DNA of 64,000 nucleotides, taken from contig JAZNDW010000011.1 in the NCBI GenBank assembly GCA_045588245.1, positions 62,001 through 126,000 on the forward strand. Direction: 5' to 3'. Source of the DNA: DTU064 sp045588245. GTDB taxonomy: Bacteria; Bacillota; Clostridia; Oscillospirales; CAG-272. The first letter of the stretch is position 1. Every line of letters begins with the position of its first letter. Below, piece by piece: positions 40,349 to 49,824 of the stretch. The notes below the pieces were generated by a model that had not been told where the DNA came from, did not search any database, and saw only the letters and a program-made list of their open reading frames with translations. Made by a program: the position numbers and the translations under genes.

Positions 40349-41107
40349 TTAATGCTTTTTGGCAAATGAAAGATTGTTTCCGAGAGGGATATCGTATCCG
40401 ATGATCCTCATGGCTATGTTATAAAACGCATCGGGCGCGTCGCAGTTTGCGACTGCGGCTGCAGGTTTGCCCTGCTCCTGTCCCCGCTTCATACGCTCGT
40501 CAAAAGGAACAACGCCCAAAAGCGGTATTCTCGTTTCGTCGATCATCTCCGTGATGCGGGCTTCGTTTTTGGCTCCGCGGTAGGAATTGATCACAAGATG
40601 CATATTTTTTACGCCGCAAGCCGAAAGCTCATCTGCCGTTTTTGCGGCGGCGCGGATCGCAGGGGCAGACGGTGTTGATACTATTATCGCCTCATATACC
40701 GTTTCAAGATACACCGCAAGCGGAAATTCTATGCCGCCAGACGTATCGATGATAAGATAATCGGCACTGACAGCGTCAGCGCAGCTGACAGCGGCCTTCG
40801 CCGCTTTCACGGGATCCATGGCGGTGCCTGACGGCGGAACGGTGCAGTAAAAAAAGTTTTCACAGCGCGGATCACAGAGGATCGCTTCCGCAGGTGCAAC
40901 TCTGCTCTCTGCAACGTCGTGGAGATCGAACATGCCCGGATCCTCGTATCCGAGGAAGAGGTCTGCCGTTCTGTTTTTAGTGTCGCAGTCAGCAAGCATA
41001 ACTTTTTTGCCGCAGAGCGCGAGTGTAAATGCCAGGTTGACGGCGACAGTCGATTTTCCGACGCCGCCTTTGCAGGAAGTGACAAGATATATGTTCGCGT
41101 TATCCAT
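40349..41107 (-). CDS. MinD/ParA-family ATPase
   Basis: 252 aa. Deviant Walker A near residues 12-19 (CKGGVGKST), switch I DCDTKNRTADLFLG, and Walker B YLIIDTSGG. This fits MinD/FlhG/ParA proteins, which position division, flagella or DNA at the membrane. No MinC or MinE gene is nearby, and the C-terminus (LGNNLSFAKKH) is not an obvious MinD membrane-targeting helix. It could be a true MinD, or a MinD-like scaffold with a different partner. It is upstream of the methylglyoxal synthase-like gene and divergent from glyA. Confidence 0.8.
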   Translation of the reverse strand: MDNANIYLVTSCKGGVGKSTVAVNLAFTLALCGKKVMLADCDTKNRTADLFLGYEDPGMFDLHDVAESRVAPAEAILCDPRCENFFYCTVPPSGTAMDPVKAAKAAVSCADAVSADYLIIDTSGGIEFPLAVYLETVYEAIIVSTPSAPAIRAAAKTADELSACGVKNMHLVINSYRGAKNEARITEMIDETRIPLLGVVPFDERMKRGQEQGKPAAAVANCDAPDAFYNIAMRIIGYDIPLGNNLSFAKKH

Positions 41108-41281
41108 ACATCCTTCCTTTCCGCACTTGACCGCAATAAGACATTATACGAGTTAGATTATATCATGATTCAATTCGTTTGTCAATAAACTGTATACAAA
41201 ATACTTCCCTATGGCATCATTCTTCTCTCTCCAAAATGAAGTTTTTCGCTCCATACGGCTGATAATTGTGGGATTTATATA

Positions 41282-41310
41282 TTGTATTATAAGGAATATT
41301 ATTGTATAAT
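41282..41310 (+). promoter_or_regulatory. Promoter of the glyA operon
   Basis: TTGTAT (41282-41287), 17 bp, TATAAT (41305-41310), about 40 bp before glyA. Confidence 0.65.
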
Positions 41311-41349
41311 AAAATGGAATGTAAAAAATAAAATGGGAGAGATTGATCA

Positions 41350-42594
41350 ATGATAAATGAAATTATAAACAAACTTTATGAATCCGATGAAGAAGTTGCC
41401 TCCGCCATCGGCGCGGAATTCAAGCGCCAGAAATCAAAAATCGAGCTTATCGCCTCCGAAAACTTCGTTTCCGAAGCCGTTATGATCGCCGCAGGCACTC
41501 CTCTTACGAATAAATATGCCGAAGGGTATCCCGGAAAACGCTATTACGGCGGCTGTGAATGCGTAGACATAGTTGAAAACATCGCGCGTGAGCGCGCTTG
41601 CCGTCTTTTCGGTGCCGAACACGCAAACGTTCAGCCCCACAGCGGCTCTCAGGCAAACACCGCCGTTTACGTCGCACTGCTTGAAGCAGGCGACACCGTC
41701 ATGGGAATGAGCCTTTCCGCAGGCGGTCACCTCACACACGGCAGCCCCGTCAATCTGTCGGGACTTTACTATAACTTCGTTCCCTACGGCGTTGACGATG
41801 AAACTCATCTGATCGACTACGACAAAATGCAAGAGCAGGCTCTCGAGTGCAAGCCCAAGCTCATCGTTGCGGGTGCTTCCGCATACCCGAGAGTTATCGA
41901 CTTTGCACGTCTGCGCCAAATCGCCGATTCCGTCGGCGCATACCTCATGGTTGACATGGCTCACATTGCCGGTCTTGTTGCGGCAGGACTTCACCCCAAT
42001 CCCGTCCCCTACGCCGACGTCGTTACGACGACAACACACAAGACGCTCCGCGGTCCGCGCGGCGGTCTTATCCTTTGCCGCGAAGAGCTCGCAAAGAAGA
42101 TCGACAAAGCCATCTTCCCGGGCATTCAGGGCGGTCCGCTGCTCCACATCATCGCCGCGAAAGCCGTTTGCTTCGGAGAAGCTCTCAAGCCCGAGTTCAA
42201 GACGTATCAGGAGCAGATCGTTAAAAACGCAAAAGCTCTTGCAGATACGCTCGTTTCGGGCGGCTTCAACCTCGTTTCGGGCGGTACCGACAACCATCTG
42301 ATGCTCGTTGACCTCCGTCCCTTCGGCGTTACGGGTAAGGATTTCGAGCACAACCTCGACGAGGTCGGCATCACCTGCAACAAAAACGCTATCCCGAACG
42401 ATCCTGCATCTCCGTTCGTCACGAGCGGTGTCCGCATCGGTACGCCTGCTGTGACTTCACGCGGAATGAAAGAGCCTGAGATGGTAAAGATCGGCGAGAT
42501 GATCACCGCTATCGCCAAGGATCCCGTCGGCAACGCCGACACGGTCCGTGAAGGCGTACGCGAGCTTTGCGAGCGTTTCCCTCTCTACGACTGA
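41350..42594 (+). CDS. glyA: Serine hydroxymethyltransferase
   Basis: 414 aa, normal length. This PLP enzyme interconverts serine and glycine with tetrahydrofolate and is the main one-carbon source. Signatures: IELIASENFVSEAV, YAEGYPGKRYYGGCECVD, VQPHSGSQANTAVY, and the PLP lysine Lys231 in TTTTHKTLRGPRGG. GGGAGA precedes the start. First gene of a long plus-strand cluster, 14 bp before murI. Confidence 0.98.
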   Translation: MINEIINKLYESDEEVASAIGAEFKRQKSKIELIASENFVSEAVMIAAGTPLTNKYAEGYPGKRYYGGCECVDIVENIARERACRLFGAEHANVQPHSGSQANTAVYVALLEAGDTVMGMSLSAGGHLTHGSPVNLSGLYYNFVPYGVDDETHLIDYDKMQEQALECKPKLIVAGASAYPRVIDFARLRQIADSVGAYLMVDMAHIAGLVAAGLHPNPVPYADVVTTTTHKTLRGPRGGLILCREELAKKIDKAIFPGIQGGPLLHIIAAKAVCFGEALKPEFKTYQEQIVKNAKALADTLVSGGFNLVSGGTDNHLMLVDLRPFGVTGKDFEHNLDEVGITCNKNAIPNDPASPFVTSGVRIGTPAVTSRGMKEPEMVKIGEMITAIAKDPVGNADTVREGVRELCERFPLYD

Positions 42595-42608
42595 ATAGGT
42601 AACGATAT

Positions 42609-43418
42609 ATGATCGGCATTTTTGACAGCGGACTCGGCGGGCTGACCGCCTTAAAAGAACTCGCAAAACTCCTGCCAAACGAAGACTTCATTTATTTCGG
42701 TGACACAGGCCGTGTGCCTTACGGCACACGTTCCGCCGAAACCATAATCAAATATTCGCTTGAGGATATGAATTTCCTTTCCTCATTCGGAGTTGACGCG
42801 ATACTCGTTGCCTGCGGCACCGTTTCGTCAACTGCCTTGCCCGAGCTTCGCCGTCACACGAACATTTCCGTTTACGGCGTTATCGAATCCGCCGTTGCCG
42901 CCGCCGCAAAGGCAACGAAAAACGGCAGGATCGGAGTCATCGGCACGAATGCAACGATAAAAAGCGGAGCTTACGAAGCGGGGCTTATGACGATCGACCC
43001 GAGCTTTGAGGTCACCTCCGTCCCCTGCCCGCTGTTCGTTCCTCTCGTTGAAAACGGATTCACCCAAATTGGTGACGAGGTCACTCTCGGCGCCGCCAAG
43101 CGATATTTGCGGCCAATGATCGAGCGCGGTGTTGACACTCTCATTCTCGGCTGCACACACTACCCGATCATAAGCTGGGCGATAGAAGAAGCTCTTCCCG
43201 GCATCACCCTTATCAGCTCAGGCAAAGCCGCAGCCGAAACCGTGGCGCAGGATATTTTAAGCGGCCGAATCCGCTCACGCGGCGGCGAGGGCAGCATCCG
43301 CTGCTATTGCAGCGACAAGCCCGACAATTTTGAAGCCGTTGCAAACGTTTTCATGGGCGGCATCAACATCGGGCACGCCGAAAAAATCGAAATCGAAAAA
43401 TACAGTCAGAACATATAA
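42609..43418 (+). CDS. murI: Glutamate racemase
   Basis: 269 aa. It makes D-glutamate for peptidoglycan. It starts MIGIFDSGLGGLTALKEL with the conserved Asp, and carries the two catalytic cysteines, Cys69 in VACGTVSST and Cys182 in LGCTHYP. The usual ACNT motif is ACGT here, a variant that keeps the Cys. It is tightly spaced after glyA. Confidence 0.95.
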   Translation: MIGIFDSGLGGLTALKELAKLLPNEDFIYFGDTGRVPYGTRSAETIIKYSLEDMNFLSSFGVDAILVACGTVSSTALPELRRHTNISVYGVIESAVAAAAKATKNGRIGVIGTNATIKSGAYEAGLMTIDPSFEVTSVPCPLFVPLVENGFTQIGDEVTLGAAKRYLRPMIERGVDTLILGCTHYPIISWAIEEALPGITLISSGKAAAETVAQDILSGRIRSRGGEGSIRCYCSDKPDNFEAVANVFMGGINIGHAEKIEIEKYSQNI

Positions 43419-43472
43419 AACAACGTCCGCATTATACAAGCTCACGCCGAAAATGAAAGGAACTGTCACATT

Positions 43473-44516
43473 ATGAAACAAGGAAAAGTCGGTTACGCCG
43501 TTGTCGGCCTCGGAATCGGACGCGCCCACATGGACGCAGCCGCCGCATCCGAACGCGCTGATCTTATCGCTGTCTGCGACCTGCTCACTAAAAAGCTCGA
43601 TGCTGCAAAAAAGAAGTATCCCTACGTCGATATCTACACCGATTTTAACGAAATGATCAAGGACCCCAGAATCGATGTGATCTCAATTTGTCTGCCGAGT
43701 GCGATGCACGCAGAGTACGCTTGCCGCGCCATGGCAAACGGCAAACACGTCCTTATCGAAAAGCCCATCGACATTACTCCCGAGGCGGCACAGCGCATTG
43801 AAGATGCCCGCATCAAATACGGTGTCACCGCAGGTGTCGTTCATCAGAACCGATATAATGCACCGATGGACGCTATCAAAGCCGCCGTTGACGGCGGCAG
43901 GCTCGGTAAGCTCGCTGTAGCAACGTTTGGCGTCAAATGGTTCCGCGAACAGAGCTACTACGAGGGCAACTGGCACGGCACGTGGGACATGGACGGCGGC
44001 GGTTCACTGATGAATCAGGCCGTTCACACCGTTGACTTGATGCAGTGGCTCATGGGCGAGGTACACTCCGTTCACTCCGTTATGGGCATATACAATCATG
44101 ACATCGAAACCGAGGACATGACGGCATCCGTTATCACGTTCAAAAGCGGCGCCGCCGCAACCTTCGTTTCAACGACCTGCGCTTACCCCGGCATTTCGAC
44201 TGAGATATCGCTTTACGGCTCCAAAGGCTCTATCGAAGCCGACGCAGACGTACTCAAGACGTGGAAGCTTTGCGGCGACGACGAAGAAGAGGAAGAAGAG
44301 GCAATGCTTGAGCTTTACGGTCGCGGCAACGGTCATGCAAAAGAAATCGATCCTTCGATTCTTTTCGGTCATACTGCCGTCGTTGAAGACATCATCTCCG
44401 CCGTTCTCGACGGACACGAGCCCCGTATCATGCCGACAGAAGCGATAAAGAGCGTCAGGATCGTTGACGCGATCTACCGCTCCGCAAAAACGAAAACGAC
44501 CGTTTATTTGGATTAA
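43473..44516 (+). CDS. Gfo/Idh/MocA-family oxidoreductase
   Basis: 347 aa. NAD(P)-dependent sugar or inositol dehydrogenase type. Rossmann motif VVGLGIGRAHMDA near the N-terminus, the family EKP motif in HVLIEKPIDIT (about 95-105), and the substrate-side DMDGGGSLMNQAVHTVDLMQ with the conserved His. An AAAGGAACTG site precedes the ATG. It heads a run of five enzymes that look like a sugar-acid or cyclitol catabolic set. The exact substrate cannot be read from sequence. Confidence 0.9.
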   Translation: MKQGKVGYAVVGLGIGRAHMDAAAASERADLIAVCDLLTKKLDAAKKKYPYVDIYTDFNEMIKDPRIDVISICLPSAMHAEYACRAMANGKHVLIEKPIDITPEAAQRIEDARIKYGVTAGVVHQNRYNAPMDAIKAAVDGGRLGKLAVATFGVKWFREQSYYEGNWHGTWDMDGGGSLMNQAVHTVDLMQWLMGEVHSVHSVMGIYNHDIETEDMTASVITFKSGAAATFVSTTCAYPGISTEISLYGSKGSIEADADVLKTWKLCGDDEEEEEEAMLELYGRGNGHAKEIDPSILFGHTAVVEDIISAVLDGHEPRIMPTEAIKSVRIVDAIYRSAKTKTTVYLD

Positions 44517-44520
44517 GCTT

Positions 44521-45258
44521 ATGAAAACAGGTATATTTTCCGTAACATTCCGTCCGAAGTCACGCGAAGAAATAGTCGGGCTCACCAAAGAAGCAGGGCT
44601 CGACGCCATACTTTGGGGCGGTGACGTTCACGTGCCTCACGGCGAGCTTGTACTTGCAAGAGAAACGCTCGCGCTTTGCCAAAGTCACGACATCGGCACA
44701 GATGTATACGGTTCATATTATAAAATCTCGCCGCACGGCATCTCAGCCGTGCTTGACACAGCCGACGCACTCGGGACAAAAACCGTCCGCATCTGGGCAG
44801 GCACGAAAGGCTCCGCCGACGTGAGCGAGGACGAGCGCCGCGCTCTCACCGAACAGCTTATAAAAGACGCCGACACCGCGCTTTCGCGCGGATTCACGCT
44901 TGCATTTGAATATCACGGCGGCACACTCACCGACAATGCCGAAAGCGCACTACGTCTGATCCGCGAGGTTGACCGCAAAAACGTCCGCCTGCATTGGCAG
45001 CCAAATCAGTACCGCGATTTTGAATTCAACAAGACCGCCTGCCGACTCGTTGCGCCTTACGTTGACGCCGTTCACGTTTTCGCCTGGGTTGGAAACGATA
45101 AATTTCCGCTTTCGACTCAACAGTACGAATGGCAGACGTATTTTTCCATACTCGCCGAGCACGGCAGCTGCTCGCTTGCCGCGCTTGAATTTCTCCCCGC
45201 CGAATGCCGCGAAGATCTTCTGCGCGACACGGAAACACTCAAAAAAATCATTCTTTAA
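44521..45258 (+). CDS. Xylose isomerase-like TIM-barrel (sugar phosphate isomerase/epimerase) protein
   Basis: 245 aa. Shows the AP-endonuclease-2/xylose-isomerase-like barrel: LTKEAGLDAILWGGDVHVPH, DALGTKTVRIWAGTKGS, LAFEYHGGTLTDN (metal Glu candidate), and RLHWQPNQYRDF. The start at 44521 lies 4 bp after the preceding stop; upstream codons in the frame belong to that gene. The ribosome site is weak, so translation is probably coupled. Likely an isomerase or epimerase acting on the product of the neighbouring dehydrogenase. Confidence 0.85.
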   Translation: MKTGIFSVTFRPKSREEIVGLTKEAGLDAILWGGDVHVPHGELVLARETLALCQSHDIGTDVYGSYYKISPHGISAVLDTADALGTKTVRIWAGTKGSADVSEDERRALTEQLIKDADTALSRGFTLAFEYHGGTLTDNAESALRLIREVDRKNVRLHWQPNQYRDFEFNKTACRLVAPYVDAVHVFAWVGNDKFPLSTQQYEWQTYFSILAEHGSCSLAALEFLPAECREDLLRDTETLKKIIL

Positions 45259-45279
45259 TTGACATAACAGGTGCGATTT

Positions 45280-46281
45280 ATGAAAAAAGCCGCATACATC
45301 GGCAGTCTCGGAAACATAAACTATGTTTATTCCGACAAAGTCAAGTCCGCCCTCTCGGATGAACTGTACTTCATAGAACCGATCCTCAAAAGATCCGAGC
45401 TTTCGGCGCGAGCCGACAAGCTGCGGGACATCTCATATCTGTTCTCAACTTGGGGAATGATTCCTCTTACCGAAGAGGAGATCAAAACCTATCTCCCCTC
45501 GCTCAAAGCTGTGTTTTATGCCGCAGGCTCCGTCCGCGGATTTGCCGAACCTTTTCTTAACTGCGGCGTTGCCGTTTATTCAGCATGGGCGGCAAATGCC
45601 GTTCCCGTGGCGCAGTTCACGGTGTCGGAGATACTGCTTGCACTCAAAGGCTTTTTCGCGCGGCTTCACAAAAGCGGCAGAGCTGAATGGACGAATCACA
45701 ACTCACCCGTTTCCTATTCGGGCATCATGGACGAAAAGGTCGGTATAATCGGTGCCGGCATGATCGGCCGAATGGTGATCGAGGAGCTTCGACGCTACCC
45801 GATAGAAGTTCTTGTTTACGATAAATTCCTCTCCGAGGACGAAATCGCTGCCATCGGCGGCAAAAAAGCAAAACTACACGAGATATTCTCCGAATGCTTC
45901 GTTATATCTAATCATCTTGCAAACATCCCCGCCACCGTCGGAATGCTCAACTACGAGCTCTTCTCAAAAATGCGTGACGGCGCCGTTTTCATCAACACGG
46001 GGCGCGGAGCGCAGGTCGTCGCCGACGATATGATCCGCGCGCTTGACGAAAACAAAACGCGCGCCGCCGTCCTTGACGTGACCGATCCCGAGGAGCCGCC
46101 GCGCACGGGAAGCCCATTGTATAAAATGGACAACGTGTTCCTCACGCCTCATATCGCAGGTTCGATTGGGAACGAGGTACACCGTATGTCAGAATATATG
46201 TACGACGAATATAAAGCCTTTGACGTGGGTATGCCGACAAAATACGGCGTGACGCACGAAATGCTTAAAACAATGGCGTAA
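45280..46281 (+). CDS. D-isomer-specific 2-hydroxyacid dehydrogenase
   Basis: 333 aa. NAD-binding VGIIGAGMIGRMVIEEL, catalytic Arg in FINTGRGAQV, Glu in LDVTDPEEPPRTGSPLY, and His in LTPHIAGSIGNE give the full Arg-Glu-His set. It interconverts a 2-hydroxy acid and 2-keto acid. The ATG at 45280 is preferred to the GTG at 45271 because AGGTG is properly spaced. Part of the carbohydrate-redox run. Confidence 0.9.
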   Translation: MKKAAYIGSLGNINYVYSDKVKSALSDELYFIEPILKRSELSARADKLRDISYLFSTWGMIPLTEEEIKTYLPSLKAVFYAAGSVRGFAEPFLNCGVAVYSAWAANAVPVAQFTVSEILLALKGFFARLHKSGRAEWTNHNSPVSYSGIMDEKVGIIGAGMIGRMVIEELRRYPIEVLVYDKFLSEDEIAAIGGKKAKLHEIFSECFVISNHLANIPATVGMLNYELFSKMRDGAVFINTGRGAQVVADDMIRALDENKTRAAVLDVTDPEEPPRTGSPLYKMDNVFLTPHIAGSIGNEVHRMSEYMYDEYKAFDVGMPTKYGVTHEMLKTMA

Positions 46282-46320
46282 GCTGCCGAAAATTTCTCAA
46301 AAAGAAAGGATCTCGTTTTT

Positions 46321-47640
46321 ATGTCCGAAAAATACAAATTTTCGTATAAAACGACCGACGATCTACGCGGCTCAATTTCCGAGCTCGGACTTAACATCCC
46401 CGTTTCGGACGACACGTCCTCGCTCGCCCGCCGAGTCAGGATCGGCGGCTTCGAAACGAAAAACGCTCTCGCCGTTCATCCGATGGAGGGCTTCGACGGC
46501 ACCGTAAACGGTGCTCCCGACGAGCTTACTTGCCGCCGCTATGAGCGATTTGCTTCAGGCGGTGCGGGACTTTTCTGGTTTGAAGCTACAGCGGTATGCC
46601 CCGAAGGACGTTCCTCACGCCGTCAGCTTTGGATCAACGACGAAAACATCGACGATTATAAGCGTCTTGTCGACCGTATGCACGAGCTTTCCGACGGCGC
46701 TCCCGTCATCTGTCAGCTTACGCATTCGGGCCGCTTCTCAAAGCCCGACAACACCCCCGAGCCTCTGATCGCGTACCATAATCCGATTATGAACGAGCGC
46801 ATGACGGTCGATCCGTCCGTCCCCGTTGTGACGGACGATTACCTCGACGCGCTCCACGATAAATATCTTCATGCCTGCCATCTTGCAAAGGCGGCAGGAT
46901 TCGACGGCGTTGACATCAAATCCTGTCACCGCTACCTTATGTCCGAACTCCTTTCCGCTTATACACGCGACGGCAAATACGGCGGCTCTTACGAAAACCG
47001 CACTCGTCTGCTTCGGGAAACGGCGCGCGATGCCGCATCCGTATACGGGTCCGATGATTTTCTCATCGGCACACGTATGTCCGTCGCAGACTGTATCCCC
47101 TACCCCTACGGCTTCTGCACCACGGAGAACGGCGAGGTAGACCTCACCGAAGCGAAAGCACTTTTGTCCGAGCTTCACGCATCGGGAATGACAGTACTCA
47201 ATCTTTCGATGGGCACCCCATACTATAACCCGCACGTCAACCGTCCGTACGATTCGGGCGGATACGAGCCGCCCGAATCCCCTCTCGCGGGAGTTGAACG
47301 TATGATCAAGGCGACAGCCGAGATCAAAGCCGCCGTCCCCTCGCTTGCCCTCATCGGCACCGGTTACTCCTATCTGCGTCACCTCGCAGCCAACGTTGCC
47401 GCAGGTGTGCTTGATGCAGGACACGCCGACATGATTGGGCTCGGACGCATGGCATTTGCGTATCCCAACTTCGCCCGTGATATGATAAATGGCATCTTCG
47501 ACAATAAACAAACGTGCCTTTCCTGCGGAAAGTGCGTACAGCTAATGCGTCGCTGCGCGACGTCGGGCTGTCCCATCCGCGACAAAGTTTACACGTCCAT
47601 TTTCGTTGAAAATTGCGGCGGCTTGCCGAATATGTTTTGA
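46321..47640 (+). CDS. Old yellow enzyme-type flavin oxidoreductase with cysteine cluster
   Basis: 439 aa. An FMN-binding barrel as in the NADH:flavin oxidoreductase/2,4-dienoyl-CoA reductase family: RIGGFETKNALAVHPMEGFD, ICQLTHSGRFSKP, GFDGVDIKSCHRYLMSELLS and MIGLGRMAFAYPNFARD. The C-terminus CLSCGKCVQLMRRCATSGC supplies the four cysteines that hold a 4Fe-4S cluster in larger relatives. The FAD/NAD domain that normally follows is absent, so electrons would have to come from another protein. AGAAAGGATC lies before the ATG. Function in the pathway is unclear. Confidence 0.87.
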   Translation: MSEKYKFSYKTTDDLRGSISELGLNIPVSDDTSSLARRVRIGGFETKNALAVHPMEGFDGTVNGAPDELTCRRYERFASGGAGLFWFEATAVCPEGRSSRRQLWINDENIDDYKRLVDRMHELSDGAPVICQLTHSGRFSKPDNTPEPLIAYHNPIMNERMTVDPSVPVVTDDYLDALHDKYLHACHLAKAAGFDGVDIKSCHRYLMSELLSAYTRDGKYGGSYENRTRLLRETARDAASVYGSDDFLIGTRMSVADCIPYPYGFCTTENGEVDLTEAKALLSELHASGMTVLNLSMGTPYYNPHVNRPYDSGGYEPPESPLAGVERMIKATAEIKAAVPSLALIGTGYSYLRHLAANVAAGVLDAGHADMIGLGRMAFAYPNFARDMINGIFDNKQTCLSCGKCVQLMRRCATSGCPIRDKVYTSIFVENCGGLPNMF

Positions 47641-47670
47641 TACTGCAAAACGTCAATTACGGAGAAAGCT

Positions 47671-48438
47671 ATGAATAGATCTTACGTTTTAGTAACGGGC
47701 GGCGCACGCGGAATCGGCCGCGGCATCTCCCTTTATCTCGCCTCACACGGCTTCACCGTTGCCGCCGTCGGCACGCGTGACGAGTCCGCTGTTGCGGAAT
47801 TTGTCGCCGAGCTTCAAGGCTACGGCGCCGAAAATTCCTACATTCAGGGCGATATTTCAAATCACGACGACAGAATACGCATCATTGACACATTCTACGA
47901 ACGCTACGGCAGACTCGACGTGCTCGTCAATAACGCAGGCGTTGCACCCAACGTGCGTGCGGATCTGCTTGAAATGTCCGAGGAAAGCTTCGACCGGGTG
48001 CTCGGTATCAATCTGCGCGGTGCCTTCTTCTTAACGCAGTATGCGGCATCAAAAATGATCGCCGACACACCGACCGACGCGCCGAGAATGATCGTCACGA
48101 CGACGAGCATCTCTGCCGAAACGTCAAGCATCAACCGCGGCGAATACTGCATCTCGAAAGCGGGGCTTTCGATGATGGTCAAGCTCTTCGCCGACAAGCT
48201 CGCCCCCTACGGTATCAATTCATACGAGCTCCGTCCCGGCATAATCGAAACCGATATGACGGCAGGCGTCAAGGGCAAATATGAAGAAAAGATCGCGGGC
48301 GGTCTGCTCCCTATCGCACGCATGGGCTGCCCCGACGACATCGCCAAGGTCGTATACGCGCTCGCAACCGGCCTTTTCGCCTACACAACGGGCGGCGTCA
48401 TCAACGTAGACGGCGGCTTCACCCTCAGCCGACTCTGA
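47671..48438 (+). CDS. Short-chain dehydrogenase/reductase
   Basis: 255 aa. Classical SDR with TGGARGIGRGISLYL (cofactor), NNAGVAP, catalytic Ser in TTTSISAET and YxxxK in EYCISKAGLSMM, and a C-terminus GGVINVDGGFTLSRL. Length and motifs resemble 3-oxoacyl-ACP reductase FabG, but the neighbourhood of sugar enzymes points to a sugar or hydroxy-acid dehydrogenase. It ends 19 bp before hisS. Confidence 0.9.
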   Translation: MNRSYVLVTGGARGIGRGISLYLASHGFTVAAVGTRDESAVAEFVAELQGYGAENSYIQGDISNHDDRIRIIDTFYERYGRLDVLVNNAGVAPNVRADLLEMSEESFDRVLGINLRGAFFLTQYAASKMIADTPTDAPRMIVTTTSISAETSSINRGEYCISKAGLSMMVKLFADKLAPYGINSYELRPGIIETDMTAGVKGKYEEKIAGGLLPIARMGCPDDIAKVVYALATGLFAYTTGGVINVDGGFTLSRL

Positions 48439-48457
48439 TCCCGAAAGGAAAATTACA

Positions 48458-49690
48458 ATGAAAATTACACCCGTAAAAGGAACAAACGATTATCTGCCAG
48501 CAGAGGCGGCGCTGCGCGACCGTCTGCAGTCTGTTATACTTGAAACTTACAAAAACCACGGTTTTGAGCACATCATAACCCCCGCTATTGAGGATGCCGA
48601 AAACCTCGACAAATCCGACGGCGGCGACAACCTCAACCTCATCTTCAAAATTATGAAGCGCGGCGAAAAGCTCACAAGCGCGATCGAATCGGGAAAGCTC
48701 GACGAGCTTTCCGACATGGGCTTGCGCTATGACCTCACTCTGCCGCTCTGCCGTTATTATTCCGCAAATAAGGCAAATCTGCCAACACCCGCGAAGCTGA
48801 TACAGATCGACCGCGTTTACCGCGCCGAGCGTCCGCAGAAAGGACGTCTGCGCGAATTTCACCAGTGCGACATCGACATCATCGGCTCCTCCTCCGTCGA
48901 TTGTGAGATCGAGCTGATCACGACGACAGCGAAGGCACTTGAAAATGTCGGCATCGGCAGCTTCCGCATCCGCATCAACGACCGTTCGCTTCTGCGCGGT
49001 GTACTTTCACGCGCCGGCTTTGCACCCGAAGCGTTCGACACCGTTTCGGTCACGTTTGACAAGCTTGACAAGATCGGACGCGACGGCGTCATCGCCGAGC
49101 TCTCAGATAAAGGATTCGACCGCGCCGTTATCGAACGTTTCTCCGCGTTCCTCGACGCTTGCCCTGTTTCCATCGACTCAATCGCCGACTACACCGACTC
49201 GACCGAAGCCGCTGACCGCATCCGCTATATCATAAAGTCCGTTAACGAGATTTCGGGCGGTGCTTACGACGTTGATTTTGACATCTCGCTCGTGCGCGGT
49301 CAGGGCTACTACACGGGAACCGTTTTCGAGATCGAAAGCCGCGATTTCCACGGCGCCATCGGCGGCGGCGGACGCTACGACAACCTCATCGGTAAATTCA
49401 CAGGCACACCGACACCCGCAGTCGGATTCTCGATCGGATTTGAACGCATCTTTGGCATTCTTCGCGACCGTGGCGCTGTTGCAAGCATAAAACCGCGTAT
49501 CGCCGTCATCTATAACGCAGGTGACGTTACCCGCGCCATCAGCTACGCGAACACGCTCCGCGAACAGTACGACGTTGCGATCGCAGAGCGCGCCAACAAG
49601 CTTGGCAAGCAGCTTGCGCGGCTTGAGGAGCGCGGCTTTATAGGCTACGCCTTCCCCGACGAAGAAGTAAAGCTGTTCTGCGACAGATAA
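48458..49690 (+). CDS. hisS: Histidine--tRNA ligase
   Basis: 410 aa. Class II motifs: motif 1 region KGTNDYLPAEAALRDRLQSV, RYDLTLPLCRYYS, motif 2 RVYRAERPQKGRLREFHQCD, the HisRS-specific LVRGQGYYTGTVFE, and motif 3 GFSIGFERIFGIL, plus an anticodon-binding domain. Lack of a nearby his biosynthesis operon argues for HisS over HisZ, though HisZ lacks the anticodon domain in any case. GAAAGGAAA precedes the start. Confidence 0.94.
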   Translation: MKITPVKGTNDYLPAEAALRDRLQSVILETYKNHGFEHIITPAIEDAENLDKSDGGDNLNLIFKIMKRGEKLTSAIESGKLDELSDMGLRYDLTLPLCRYYSANKANLPTPAKLIQIDRVYRAERPQKGRLREFHQCDIDIIGSSSVDCEIELITTTAKALENVGIGSFRIRINDRSLLRGVLSRAGFAPEAFDTVSVTFDKLDKIGRDGVIAELSDKGFDRAVIERFSAFLDACPVSIDSIADYTDSTEAADRIRYIIKSVNEISGGAYDVDFDISLVRGQGYYTGTVFEIESRDFHGAIGGGGRYDNLIGKFTGTPTPAVGFSIGFERIFGILRDRGAVASIKPRIAVIYNAGDVTRAISYANTLREQYDVAIAERANKLGKQLARLEERGFIGYAFPDEEVKLFCDR

Positions 49691-49708
49691 ATGAGAATAA
49701 AAAAATCG

Positions 49709-49742
49709 AAGGGGGAACCTTTTTATAAAAGGTTCCCCCTTT
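49709..49742 (+). terminator. Terminator of hisS and first of two related palindromes
   Basis: AAGGGGGAACCTTTT pairs with AAAAGGTTCCCCCTTT around a 2-4 nt loop. About 28 bp past hisS. Confidence 0.8.
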
Positions 49743-49824
49743 CGCTACCCTTCGAAAATTTTCAAACGGTTTTTGCGGCACGGCTGCAACATTTCCGACA
49801 GTCACCGATCTTTTCTATGAAGGT

